Shown here piece after piece: positions 1 through 7,399 of a stretch of 9,665 nt of DNA. The translations under genes and the position numbers were made by a program. Below the pieces are notes generated by a model, which was not told where the DNA came from, ran no database searches, and saw nothing but the letters and a program-made list of their open reading frames with translations. The stretch is taken from the NCBI GenBank assembly GCA_002484335.1, contig DLJQ01000004.1:199885-209549 (forward strand), in the 5' to 3' direction. Every line of letters begins with the position of its first letter. Position 1 is the first letter of the stretch. This DNA comes from Flavobacteriales bacterium UBA7612. GTDB taxonomy: Bacteria > Bacteroidota > Bacteroidia > Flavobacteriales > Weeksellaceae.

Positions 1-25
1 CATGGATATTTTTTAAACTTTATAT

Positions 26-382
26 CTATTTATTATTCTTCAGTATATCTTCAAAAAAGCTTTTAGAATCATCATCAAAAGTTGGTTTTTGTAAAAGTAA
101 TTGAGAAATTTTTACAATTTTATCAAAATCTTCTTGAGTAAAATATTCACCAAAATTATTACTACAAAAATCTCCGATATTTCCTAAAACTACATTAACT
201 TCTTCTTGGTTTAATTCTCCTTTTTGTTTCCAACGTTGACGAAATAAACTTGCTGCTAAATAAGATGAAATGTCAATCAAATCGTTGATAGAGATATTAT
301 CTCCATCTTTTAGTTTAGACATAATTAATGTGTCCATATCACGAAAAATTACATCTCTTATTGTTAATTCTTTTTCTTCCAT
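26..382 (-). CDS. Small helical hypothetical protein, 118 aa
   Basis: I do not recognise this protein family. It is a soluble, charged protein with no signal peptide or membrane segment, so it is probably cytoplasmic. The sequence looks almost wholly alpha-helical: residues 5-25 and 30-55 (including AASLFRQRWKQKG) and residues 58-115 alternate hydrophobic and charged positions. There is a single Cys in DFCSNNF and an acidic C-terminal part. It begins 21 bases after the stop codon of the pseudouridine synthase on the same strand, so it could be co-transcribed with it. A TAnnTTTG promoter inside the intergenic gap suggests it can also be made alone. The ATG at 380-382 is the only sensible start, and the full length with sensible codon use supports a real gene. 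Function unknown. Confidence 0.8.
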   Translation of the reverse strand: MEEKELTIRDVIFRDMDTLIMSKLKDGDNISINDLIDISSYLAASLFRQRWKQKGELNQEEVNVVLGNIGDFCSNNFGEYFTQEDFDKIVKISQLLLQKPTFDDDSKSFFEDILKNNK

Positions 383-398
383 TTTAATTTTTCTGTCA

Positions 399-426
399 CA
401 AAATTAGAGATTAAAATTAGCATCAA
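399..426 (-). promoter_or_regulatory. Likely promoter for the 118-aa gene
   Basis: On the minus strand, TTG (424-426) is followed after 17 bases by TAATTTTG (399-406). This matches the Bacteroidota housekeeping sigma pattern TTTG-N17..19-TAnnTTTG, although the -33 box reads GTTG rather than TTTG. It overlaps the last codons of the pseudouridine synthase. Transcription would start near 393, giving a very short leader before the ATG at 382. Confidence 0.5.
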
Positions 427-2086
427 CCTGAAATTTCATAATTTCTTTTGTTGTTGGATGCATTATTTCTAAATATTCAGCATGTAAATGTAATCGTTTA
501 TCTTTTGTTCCATATAAATCATCACCAATAATTGGTGTATTAAGCCCTAGTTGATGTGATGAATGCATACGTAGTTGATGCGTTCTACCTGTGATGGGAT
601 AAAAATAGATTAATGTTTTATTATTTTTTCTTTTAATTACTTCATAACGAGTTTTTGCCGCCTTCCCATATTCATAACAAACCATTTGTCTTGGTCTATC
701 TTCTAAATCAACACGTAAAGGTAAATCTATAATTCCTTCATCATTAGTAACATTCCCATCTAATAGGGCAATATATCTTTTAGTTACTTTTCTTTTTATA
801 AATTGTTGTTGTAGAAGTTTATGGCTTTCTTTATTTAATGCTAAAATTAAAATTCCTGAAGTAGACATATCTAATCGATGAATAATAATTGGTCCTGTCG
901 CATTAGGATATTTATGTTTTATTCTTAAATAAACTGAATCTTTGATTTCAATCCCAGGAACAGATAAAAATTCTTCTGGTTTATTAATTACAACAATATC
1001 ATTGTCTTCGTATAAAATTTCTAATTCTTTAATATTAGAATTTTGAGTCAAAAGTAAATTTTCATTCAATTCAAGTCCTTTCAACATATGTCCTAAAATA
1101 GGCTCACATTTTCCTGTACAAGCAGGATAAAAATGTTTATGTTTTCTTACTTCAGATTTTGGAGAATCTCCCCACCAAAATTCTGCCATACAAATAGGTT
1201 GTAAGTCATTAAGAAAAGCATATTGCAATAATTTTGGTGCTGCACATTCACCTGCAGCAGCTGGAGGTTTTTGAAAAGCTGTTTGTTCAAAAATAGTTCT
1301 TAATCCTTTTTTTTCTTTAAATTGATTAAGAAATTGATATTGATCAAATAGTTGATTTTGAAGAGCGTTTGATTTATTTTTTCGTTCTTCTTTTAGAGAT
1401 TCAATTTCAATTTTATAATTGTTTATTTTTTCTAAAATTTCATTTCTAGTCGATTCAATTTCTTCATTTAATTTTCGAAACTCATATTTATCTCTTAAAC
1501 TTTGTTTGATCAAATCTTCTTCAAATTCTTTGAAAGCATTTGTATCAGAGGATAAGCTAAAGGATTCTCTTTGTTTTTTTCGATCATTTTTGTTTGATTT
1601 CAAAAGTTGCTTTCCTACAGTAATTCTTTCTTTAGATTCAGATTCAAAATTTTCTAAATAATTCTTTAATTGAATGAATTCAGTATTATTTTCTAATTTC
1701 TCTAAAATAGCATTAATCTCATTTAAACGTTCCTCTTGTTCAAGAAAAAAACCTTGTGTATTTAACATATCAAATACAGGAGGAACAAATATTTTATGAT
1801 GATTTGTGTTTGCTAATTTTCCAGAAACTGCAGCAATATATCCAATTTCATTGAATTTATTTTTTACAACTAAAACACCAAACATTTTACCAATTGGAAT
1901 AGAATTTTCTATAGTTGATAAACCAAAATTATGATCAAAATCGACTTGGTTTTCTAAATAATTTTGTAATTCTTCAGCTGCTAATTTTGCTAAATTAGTC
2001 GGCTCATAATAAAATGGATAATCAAATTTTTTAGGGATTTCTATCTCAGAAATTGATTGTTTGAAGTATTGAAAATAATCAGACAT
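404..2086 (-). CDS. Long-form RluA-family RNA pseudouridine synthase, 560 aa
   Basis: This enzyme converts uridine to pseudouridine in rRNA or tRNA in the cytoplasm; the exact target site cannot be told from sequence. The C-terminal half (about residues 355-560) is an RluA catalytic domain: IIHRLDMSTSGILILA holds the catalytic Asp (D406), GRTHQLRMH is at about 500-508, and IIGDDLYG follows. The N-terminal half is an extra module. Residues 113-260 are mostly charged coiled coil. A segment at 273-335 is rich in conserved-looking residues (CAAPKLLQYAF, MAEFWWG, FYPACTGKC) with Cys at 281, 299, 323 and 327, possibly a metal or RNA-binding site. Long RluA relatives of this layout are known in Bacteroidota and some gammaproteobacteria. 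The reading frame is open to 2173, but that extension (29 residues) would cover the promoter at 2107-2136 and overlap the upstream gene. The ATG at 2084-2086 (MSDYFQYFKQ) is therefore preferred. Confidence 0.9.
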   Translation of the reverse strand: MSDYFQYFKQSISEIEIPKKFDYPFYYEPTNLAKLAAEELQNYLENQVDFDHNFGLSTIENSIPIGKMFGVLVVKNKFNEIGYIAAVSGKLANTNHHKIFVPPVFDMLNTQGFFLEQEERLNEINAILEKLENNTEFIQLKNYLENFESESKERITVGKQLLKSNKNDRKKQRESFSLSSDTNAFKEFEEDLIKQSLRDKYEFRKLNEEIESTRNEILEKINNYKIEIESLKEERKNKSNALQNQLFDQYQFLNQFKEKKGLRTIFEQTAFQKPPAAAGECAAPKLLQYAFLNDLQPICMAEFWWGDSPKSEVRKHKHFYPACTGKCEPILGHMLKGLELNENLLLTQNSNIKELEILYEDNDIVVINKPEEFLSVPGIEIKDSVYLRIKHKYPNATGPIIIHRLDMSTSGILILALNKESHKLLQQQFIKRKVTKRYIALLDGNVTNDEGIIDLPLRVDLEDRPRQMVCYEYGKAAKTRYEVIKRKNNKTLIYFYPITGRTHQLRMHSSHQLGLNTPIIGDDLYGTKDKRLHLHAEYLEIMHPTTKEIMKFQVDANFNL

Positions 2087-2106
2087 TGTATTGCTTAAAA
2101 TCTTTA

Positions 2107-2136
2107 CAAAGTTATGATATAAAAAGAAAAAACAAA
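2107..2136 (-). promoter_or_regulatory. Strong consensus promoter of the pseudouridine synthase gene
   Basis: On the minus strand, TTTG (2133-2136), 18 bases, then TAACTTTG (2107-2114): an exact match to the Bacteroidota pattern TTTG-N17..19-TAnnTTTG. Transcription would start near 2100, about 14 bases before the ATG at 2086. This decides the start of the gene against the longer open frame reaching 2173. Confidence 0.75.
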
Positions 2137-2162
2137 TACTATATATTTTTATTTCATCTATT

Positions 2163-2672
2163 TTAGATAGCACTTACAGTGAAAACAATTCGACTTTGAT
2201 AAGTATCAGCTGGTAATGTAACAGAAACTCCACTTAATTGTAGTTGAATGTTAATATTTGAATATGATGCAAGAGCTAGCACAGCTCTAATTCTATAAAG
2301 TTCAATATCTGTTAATGCAATTGGTTGATAGCTTGTACCACCTGTAATTGTACATAAAACACATAAAGTTGTACCGTTACTTGTTCGTCTTGCGGATAGA
2401 ATTAATGAATTATCCCATTTAGGGTTGGCTTCATATCGAACAGAGACTTTTGCGTTCCCTAATAATAAAGGAACACTTGTAGATAGTATTATTTGATTTG
2501 TAGCACTTTCATAGGTTCCTGAATAGTTGCTTCCCGCTTCTGTAATAGTTGGTAAAGTTCCTGTCCAGCTTCCTGTAGCTGTTAAAGATTGAGCATAACA
2601 ATAAAAATTAGATATTAATAGAATTATTATTAAAAATATCTTTTTTTGATATAATAAATATATTGTTTTCAT
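2163..2672 (-). CDS. Secreted minor or tip subunit candidate, spore-coat-U-like C-terminus, 169 aa
   Basis: This is the last gene of the fibre-like operon and encodes an exported beta-rich protein. Residues 1-28 are a signal peptide (KK, hydrophobic 12-23, likely cut near CYAQ/SLTA). The mature part of about 140 residues is rich in Ser, Thr, Val, Ile and Leu with alternating beta-strand patterns. It ends in LPADTYQSRIVFTVSAI, which resembles the closing strand of spore coat protein U or DUF4402-type chaperone-usher pilins (pattern PAGTY..xVxVTV). A CVLC pair at residues 104 and 107 may form a disulphide. It shares no long motifs with the other two subunits of the operon, so a separate role such as tip adhesin or terminator subunit is an inference. 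It starts 3 bases after the stop of the preceding gene, implying translational coupling. It could instead be an unrelated surface protein. Confidence 0.75.
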   Translation of the reverse strand: MKTIYLLYQKKIFLIIILLISNFYCYAQSLTATGSWTGTLPTITEAGSNYSGTYESATNQIILSTSVPLLLGNAKVSVRYEANPKWDNSLILSARRTSNGTTLCVLCTITGGTSYQPIALTDIELYRIRAVLALASYSNINIQLQLSGVSVTLPADTYQSRIVFTVSAI

Positions 2673-2675
2673 TTG

Positions 2676-3209
2676 TTATTCTGTAATTGTATAGGTTAAA
2701 ATAATAGGTGTATTAGTAATCTTAGTAAGACTAGAATAATTATTGACAGTAAGACTAAGTATTAGTTGATGGCCATTATTTACTCCATTTCCAGTAAATG
2801 CTCCACCAATTCCAGTTATAATGTTAGTAGCAACTGTATTAAGTGTAATCTGAGATGTCGGATTTCCTAATACACCTCCTCCTAAGCCAATCGCAGAATT
2901 AACTTTTAATTTAATATCTATTCCAGGAATTGTATGATTAATAGATGCTGTAATTCTTCTTGTAAGCCCACCAGATTTAATAGCTGAAGTATAATTAATC
3001 CATTTTGTTGTATTACTAGGAGGAATTATTAAAGGAGAACCAGCTTCAGATGGAGCAGAAAAATTCATTGTTATAGCTCCACTTGGTTCTATATCTAATA
3101 AACTTACGACAGGTAAAGTTACAGAAGCAGTTAGATTTGTTGTTGTTTGAGAAAAAATAGGACATGAATACAAACAAATTATATGTATGAAATGGCTTAA
3201 TATTTTCAT
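2676..3209 (-). CDS. Secreted fibre subunit, paralog of the 6802-7371 product, 177 aa
   Basis: This is an exported beta-sandwich-type protein and probable structural subunit of a surface fibre. The signal peptide covers about residues 1-20, with likely cleavage around IFSQ/TTTN. The mature chain shares, in the same order, many motifs with the product of 6802-7371: LDIEP (38-42), APSEAGSP (52-59), a W-x-N-Y motif (70-73), TRRI (83-86), IPGIDI (94-99), GLGGGVLGNP (108-117), ITGIGGAFTGNG (131-142), NGHQL, and a closing strand ILTYTITE. The two are clearly paralogs, with this one more diverged. Its position between the barrel protein and the last subunit, 3 bases from each, is typical of a minor or adaptor subunit. 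The LDIEP and closing-strand features recall DUF4402-like pilins, but I assign no named family with certainty. Confidence 0.8.
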   Translation of the reverse strand: MKILSHFIHIICLYSCPIFSQTTTNLTASVTLPVVSLLDIEPSGAITMNFSAPSEAGSPLIIPPSNTTKWINYTSAIKSGGLTRRITASINHTIPGIDIKLKVNSAIGLGGGVLGNPTSQITLNTVATNIITGIGGAFTGNGVNNGHQLILSLTVNNYSSLTKITNTPIILTYTITE

Positions 3210-3212
3210 TAT

Positions 3213-5924
3213 CTATTTCTTATGAGTATTATAATTTATTTTAATAGTTTCTTGTTGATACTTTATTTCATTTTGTTGTTTTGATATTTTAATTTTAATT
3301 TCTTTTTCTTCGGAAGCTTTCAGGTTGAATTGAAATGTATCAACTGCTATTTTATATCGTTTATCTAAACCATTTCTATATATTGTAACTTTCCAATCTC
3401 CAGGACGTAAATAAGTAAAATTAAATTTTTCTCCAAGTACTACTATTTTTCTAAAAATTTCTTCGTTATGAGATGCTTCAACGATAACACTTTCTTTTTT
3501 ATCGCTACTATTATTTTTTTTGTCAAAAAATTCTAAATCTCCATAAATAGTTGCAGCTGTTGTAAGTCCGAAATTAAAAATATTATCTCTACTATTTAGT
3601 GATAATAATATTGGTAATGGAATAGTTGTAATATCATTAATATTTAATGTAGATCGATCTATTTCCAAAAAATAATCACCAGGAATAATATTTTTAAATG
3701 TATAATTTCCATTCTTATCAGTGATTGAAATATAATTACCAAGAGTAAGTTTTATTCCATCAATTTTTTGAATATTTTGTCTATTAATATTACCTGATAA
3801 TGTAACATATTCTGCTATTTTTTTAATAGGAATATTTATACGCATTGTATATTTTAAAGAGAAAATATAATCTTTATTTCCTAATTGACCTCGATGTAGT
3901 GCATATCTTCCAGAAAGATCAACTTCATGCCCCGGAAATAATTGTTGATGAAATATAATTTCAAAAAGATTTCTTGATTGGTAGTATTCTTCTGGTAAAT
4001 AATTATTTTGATAAAATAAACTAAAATTAGTTTTATCAGATAAATGACTTATAACTCTTGCTCCATAAAAAAATTGTTTTTGACTTTCTAGTAAATATCT
4101 AGATGTATTTGCATAACTAGCAAATAAATTAAATGAAGTTCTAAATTTATCAAATGTAATAGTGCTAGTGTAAAAGCTTGATTTTCCCTTAAAACCAGTT
4201 AAATAATTATCAGTTTGACCAATTTGAGCATCAATATTTATTTTAAAAATCCCCAATTGTTGATTAATACTTACTTTAAAATATTTTTCATTATAATCAA
4301 ATTGCTTTGGTTCTAAACGATCTTGATATTTCTGAAAACCATTATAAAATAAAATTGAACCACTTGAATGATAATTATATTGTATACCATATTGAAAAAA
4401 ATCTCTGTATGGCGCTGCTAAAAGCAAAGTATCTCTTTCAAAGTTTTTTGCATCTTTTATATAATTAGCGAAAAAATTTATTTTTTCAGCTATTTTATAA
4501 TTTAAATTACCATTTACAGAATTTGTATTTGTAAAATAACCAGCAAATTTTGGGTTAGATCTCATATATATAATTGATCCATCAATTTTTTTGAATCTTG
4601 CTTGTCCTTGAAGCATATAAGCATTACCTACTAGTTCTTTTGTTTTACTATAAGCAATTTCTCCAAGTAAAGTTATATTCTCTGAAGCTTTTAGTTTTCC
4701 TGTTATGTATGGAATGTTTGCATCTGAGTTTAAAGGAATGTTACTAAAGTTATCATCTTCTATTTTTGGTGTTTTATAAAGATATCCAATTTTTATTTCA
4801 GAATTTTTACGAATTTTGAAAGAAGAATATATATTAAATTCGTCTTTTATATCACGAAAGAATCTTGGACGATTGTAAAATCCTCCGATTTCAAATTTTT
4901 TGAAATTATATTGTATCTCTATACCACGACCATATCTTGCATATTCTGTTAGGTAGGAAGCTGAGTAAGTTTTATCTCCTATATGGGCAAAAAAATGATC
5001 ATTTTTATAATTTAAAAAATATTCTTCATATTGAACAAAAGAGTTAAATTCAACAGGATTAGCAGTTAAAGCACGAAATTCAATTCGATTTTTATTTTTT
5101 TCATCCAGAGAACCCCTTCCGTATATTTCTCCTTGAAAACCATCACTATATCTATTCATATTTTCCATAGTTATTTGTGATATTGATGCTGATATTGGCA
5201 ATCTATGATATATATCTTTTTGTTCAGGTTTAGTAGAAATAATTTTTACACTTGAATAAACTGTAGTATTTTTATTAGGATTATCTTTTGATAAAACTGA
5301 TAAATTAATATTTTGTATTTCATTTTGTTTTAATTCAGAATCAGTTGTTTTGTAAATTGTAATGACTCTAGATTCTTTGGGTTTTAAAACAATAGAAGTA
5401 TCTTTATCAATAATAGCATTTTTACTTTCTAAAGAAAGATGTTCATCTATGTTACCTAAATTTTTAACCAAAAAATTAATACTAATTTTTTCTCCAGCCT
5501 TTACATAATCAGGCGATTCTACTACTAATAAAGAAATATCTCTTTTCTCTGAAATATATATATCAGTTTCTTTTATAATTTTAGATTGATCTAATTGACT
5601 AATAGCTTCTAGTTTTATTTTATATTTTCCTTCAGTAGTTTCAGTTGAAATTTTTAATGGAACAACATAAACTTTTTTTTCTTTTGATACAATTCTCAGT
5701 TTATCACTTTTTAAAATAGGAGAAATATTTTGAGTAGATGAACTAATTTTGATATCGTAAAAATTATCTTCAGTGGTTATATTTTCTAATATAAGTGAAA
5801 TAGATGTAGATGTTCCAGGTAATAATACATTATCTTTTTGGTTAGAATTATCAATTAATTCTTGAGAAAATATTATTACCGGAAATAGAATATTAATTAT
5901 AAAAATTATCCACTTTTTAATCAT
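3213..5924 (-). CDS. Usher-like outer-membrane beta-barrel protein, 903 aa
   Basis: This is predicted to be an outer-membrane pore that exports the neighbouring subunits. A signal peptide (about 1-20) ends at FSQ/ELID. Residues 25-125 and 130-230 look like two Ig-like domains of the NEW3/CARDB kind (KAGEKISINFLVKNLGNIDE at about 142-161). Residues 245-695 show many alternating aromatic/polar strands (IEFRALTA, GRGIEIQYNF, SGSILFYNGF), consistent with a large barrel. At 705-760 lies a carboxypeptidase-regulatory or SdrD-B-like fold (ITDKNGNYTFKNIIPGDYFL), and at 790-850 another beta-sandwich ending LRPGDWKVTIYRNG. Length and order (periplasmic N-terminus, barrel, two C-terminal domains) match classical ushers. 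However, I see no recognisable PapC N-terminal domain or inserted plug. The start overlaps the chaperone gene by 8 bases (ATGATTAA). A generic barrel with a regulatory-like domain is the alternative reading. Confidence 0.75.
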   Translation of the reverse strand: MIKKWIIFIINILFPVIIFSQELIDNSNQKDNVLLPGTSTSISLILENITTEDNFYDIKISSSTQNISPILKSDKLRIVSKEKKVYVVPLKISTETTEGKYKIKLEAISQLDQSKIIKETDIYISEKRDISLLVVESPDYVKAGEKISINFLVKNLGNIDEHLSLESKNAIIDKDTSIVLKPKESRVITIYKTTDSELKQNEIQNINLSVLSKDNPNKNTTVYSSVKIISTKPEQKDIYHRLPISASISQITMENMNRYSDGFQGEIYGRGSLDEKNKNRIEFRALTANPVEFNSFVQYEEYFLNYKNDHFFAHIGDKTYSASYLTEYARYGRGIEIQYNFKKFEIGGFYNRPRFFRDIKDEFNIYSSFKIRKNSEIKIGYLYKTPKIEDDNFSNIPLNSDANIPYITGKLKASENITLLGEIAYSKTKELVGNAYMLQGQARFKKIDGSIIYMRSNPKFAGYFTNTNSVNGNLNYKIAEKINFFANYIKDAKNFERDTLLLAAPYRDFFQYGIQYNYHSSGSILFYNGFQKYQDRLEPKQFDYNEKYFKVSINQQLGIFKINIDAQIGQTDNYLTGFKGKSSFYTSTITFDKFRTSFNLFASYANTSRYLLESQKQFFYGARVISHLSDKTNFSLFYQNNYLPEEYYQSRNLFEIIFHQQLFPGHEVDLSGRYALHRGQLGNKDYIFSLKYTMRINIPIKKIAEYVTLSGNINRQNIQKIDGIKLTLGNYISITDKNGNYTFKNIIPGDYFLEIDRSTLNINDITTIPLPILLSLNSRDNIFNFGLTTAATIYGDLEFFDKKNNSSDKKESVIVEASHNEEIFRKIVVLGEKFNFTYLRPGDWKVTIYRNGLDKRYKIAVDTFQFNLKASEEKEIKIKISKQQNEIKYQQETIKINYNTHKK

Positions 5925-6714
5925 TTTTTATTTCTAATTCTACATTTATAGCAAAAGAATTTTCTTCTTCATCAGTTGCTATAATTACAGCATTATATTT
6001 TTCAGGTAAAACTTTATCTATATCTATGTAAAAGGATTTTGAATTATTAGGCAATAATCCCATTGCTAAGCTAGAATAAGTACCAACTTTTTCTCCTTTA
6101 TTATTATATAGTTCAATGGACGCAATTGGTTTGCAGTATAGGTCTCCATTATTGATCACTCCAATTTTTAATATTTTTCTACCTTCTTCTTTTTCTACCT
6201 TTATGTTTTCAAATTTAAGATCAGTATTAGCATTATCTGTTTTATAATCTGTTATAATTTGTATTGCATATCTTACGATAGAAGTAATGTTTACGCCAAA
6301 CTTATCATTATTAGGTTTGATATCTTCTACAGGCTCTACAATAATTACACTCCAATAACTACCTACATTTATTAATTTATCCGAGATATTAATTTCATAT
6401 AAAATTTCTGTTTTTTCTTTACCTTTTAATGTAAGGAGATTGGTATTTAATTTGATCCATTCTGCATTGGATCTTTTATTTGTATGTAGATTAGTATATG
6501 TTATAGATCCGTCTGATTTATAAGAAAAATCTTGTAAAAATAGTTTTACATTTTGTGTGTTATTACTTGTATTTTCTATTTCTATTTTTCCTTTATAGAC
6601 CTTACCGTTTTCTACCTTATAAGTATGTGTAAGTCCGTTTAATACAACGATTCCTGCATTTAAAGATGTAAACGTGAAAAATAATACTATAAAAAAGTAT
6701 AAATATTTTTTCAT
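5917..6714 (-). CDS. Periplasmic two-domain chaperone-like protein, 265 aa
   Basis: This is a predicted periplasmic protein that would hold fibre subunits before export. Residues 1-20 form a clean signal peptide ending SLNA/GIVV, with no lipobox and no C-terminal membrane anchor. Domain 1 (about 21-145) is Ig-like, with KIEIENTSNNTQNVKLFL, EWIKLNTNLLTLKGKEKTEI and GSYWSVIIVEP. Domain 2 (about 148-265) is a second beta-sandwich with ILKIGVINNGDLYCKP, ASIELYNNKG, LLPNNSKSFYIDI and a final beta-strand. The two-domain layout and size fit PapD-type chaperones. In detail it recalls the DUF916-DUF3324 pair of Gram-positive WxL loci, from family knowledge only. The gene follows the hairpin at 6743-6778 and its stop overlaps the start of the barrel gene, as expected for a chaperone-usher pair. 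Binding to subunits is inference. Confidence 0.75.
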   Translation of the reverse strand: MKKYLYFFIVLFFTFTSLNAGIVVLNGLTHTYKVENGKVYKGKIEIENTSNNTQNVKLFLQDFSYKSDGSITYTNLHTNKRSNAEWIKLNTNLLTLKGKEKTEILYEINISDKLINVGSYWSVIIVEPVEDIKPNNDKFGVNITSIVRYAIQIITDYKTDNANTDLKFENIKVEKEEGRKILKIGVINNGDLYCKPIASIELYNNKGEKVGTYSSLAMGLLPNNSKSFYIDIDKVLPEKYNAVIIATDEEENSFAINVELEIKND

Positions 6715-6742
6715 AATTACTTTTAGATAAAAATTATATAAT

Positions 6743-6778
6743 AAAAAGAGAAGATTATTTTAAATAAAATCTTCTCTT
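6743..6778 (-). terminator. Intrinsic terminator or attenuator after the first subunit gene
   Basis: A perfect 11-bp inverted repeat, AAGAGAAGATT (6746-6756) with AATCTTCTCTT (6768-6778), encloses an 11-base AT loop. On the minus strand it is followed by a run of five T (6743-6747, partly in the stem). It sits between the first subunit gene (stop at 6802) and the chaperone gene (start at 6714). No clear promoter is seen between hairpin and chaperone, so partial read-through or mRNA stabilisation would make the first subunit the most abundant product. Confidence 0.7.
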
Positions 6779-6801
6779 AATTGTGTTTAAAATATTATTT
6801 T

Positions 6802-7371
6802 TTAATTGTCAGATATAGTATAAGTTACCATTGCTACTGTAGAAGCAGAAGCTTCAATATCTTCATAATTTGAAGCACTTCCACCAGCAACTAATGCATA
6901 AGTTAGGTTGTGACCATTTGTAGCTCCATCTCCAGTATATGCACTTCCTATCCCTGAAATAATAGTTTGATCTGCGGCACTTAACGTTAGTAGAGCAGAA
7001 GGGGTTCCTAATGTTCCACCGCCTAATCCTGTTGCAGCTCCAGCAGTTACATTAATATCTATTCCAGGTATAACAGATCCTAATTTCACAGAAACATTTC
7101 TTGTAGGATTATCTGTTGATTTTATAGAAGAATAATTTAGCCACAATGAATTATTTGGTGAACTAGGAACAATAGGATTTCCAGCTTCTGTTGGAGCTAT
7201 AAAACCTAAAGTAATATTTTTTGTAGCGGCTGGTTCGATATCTAATATAGCAACTTCAGGGATTGAAATTGTTATAGTATGATTATCTGTATTCGTGTCT
7301 TGTGCATTTAAATTTGTAGAAATTGATAATGCAATGATAAACATTGTAAGTGGTAATGTAAATTTTGTCAT
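6802..7371 (-). CDS. Major secreted fibre subunit candidate, 189 aa
   Basis: This is the first gene of the fibre-like operon, encoding an exported subunit likely to polymerise on the cell surface. The signal peptide covers residues 1-24, ending LNAQ/DTNT. The mature chain of about 165 residues has no Cys and is rich in Ala, Gly, Ser, Thr and Ile. It shows the motifs LDIEP (43-47), APTEAGNPI (59-67), LWLNYSS (76-82), IPGIDINV (101-108), GLGGGTLGTP (115-124), IISGIGSAYTGDG (137-149), NGHNLTY and the terminal strand VAMVTYTISDN. These recur in order in the product of 2676-3209, so the two are paralogs. First place in the operon and the hairpin directly after it suggest the highest expression, as for major pilins. 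No lipoprotein box is present, which argues against a type V (FimA/Mfa) pilin. The DUF4402-like assignment is tentative. Confidence 0.82.
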   Translation of the reverse strand: MTKFTLPLTMFIIALSISTNLNAQDTNTDNHTITISIPEVAILDIEPAATKNITLGFIAPTEAGNPIVPSSPNNSLWLNYSSIKSTDNPTRNVSVKLGSVIPGIDINVTAGAATGLGGGTLGTPSALLTLSAADQTIISGIGSAYTGDGATNGHNLTYALVAGGSASNYEDIEASASTVAMVTYTISDN

Positions 7372-7399
7372 AATGATTAAGTGTTAAAATGCTATAATG

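Noticed and set aside
1..3. CAT at the window edge, a possible ATG of a further minus-strand gene
   Set aside because: Only the start codon would be inside the window, so nothing can be supported.
1419..1661. 80-codon open frame on the plus strand
   Set aside because: It lies antisense inside the coiled-coil part of the pseudouridine synthase, and its Ser/Phe/Lys-rich text is what the complement of Glu/Lys-rich coding gives. No promoter was seen.
2156..2168. Small inverted repeat ATCTA/TAGAT at the end of the fibre operon as a terminator
   Set aside because: The stem is only 5 AT-rich base pairs, overlaps the stop codon and has no following T-run. No convincing terminator is seen here.
2087..2173. 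N-terminal extension of the pseudouridine synthase (MLSKIDEIKIYS...)
   Set aside because: It would overlap the preceding gene and cover the consensus promoter at 2107-2136. The ATG at 2086 starts the family-like sequence.
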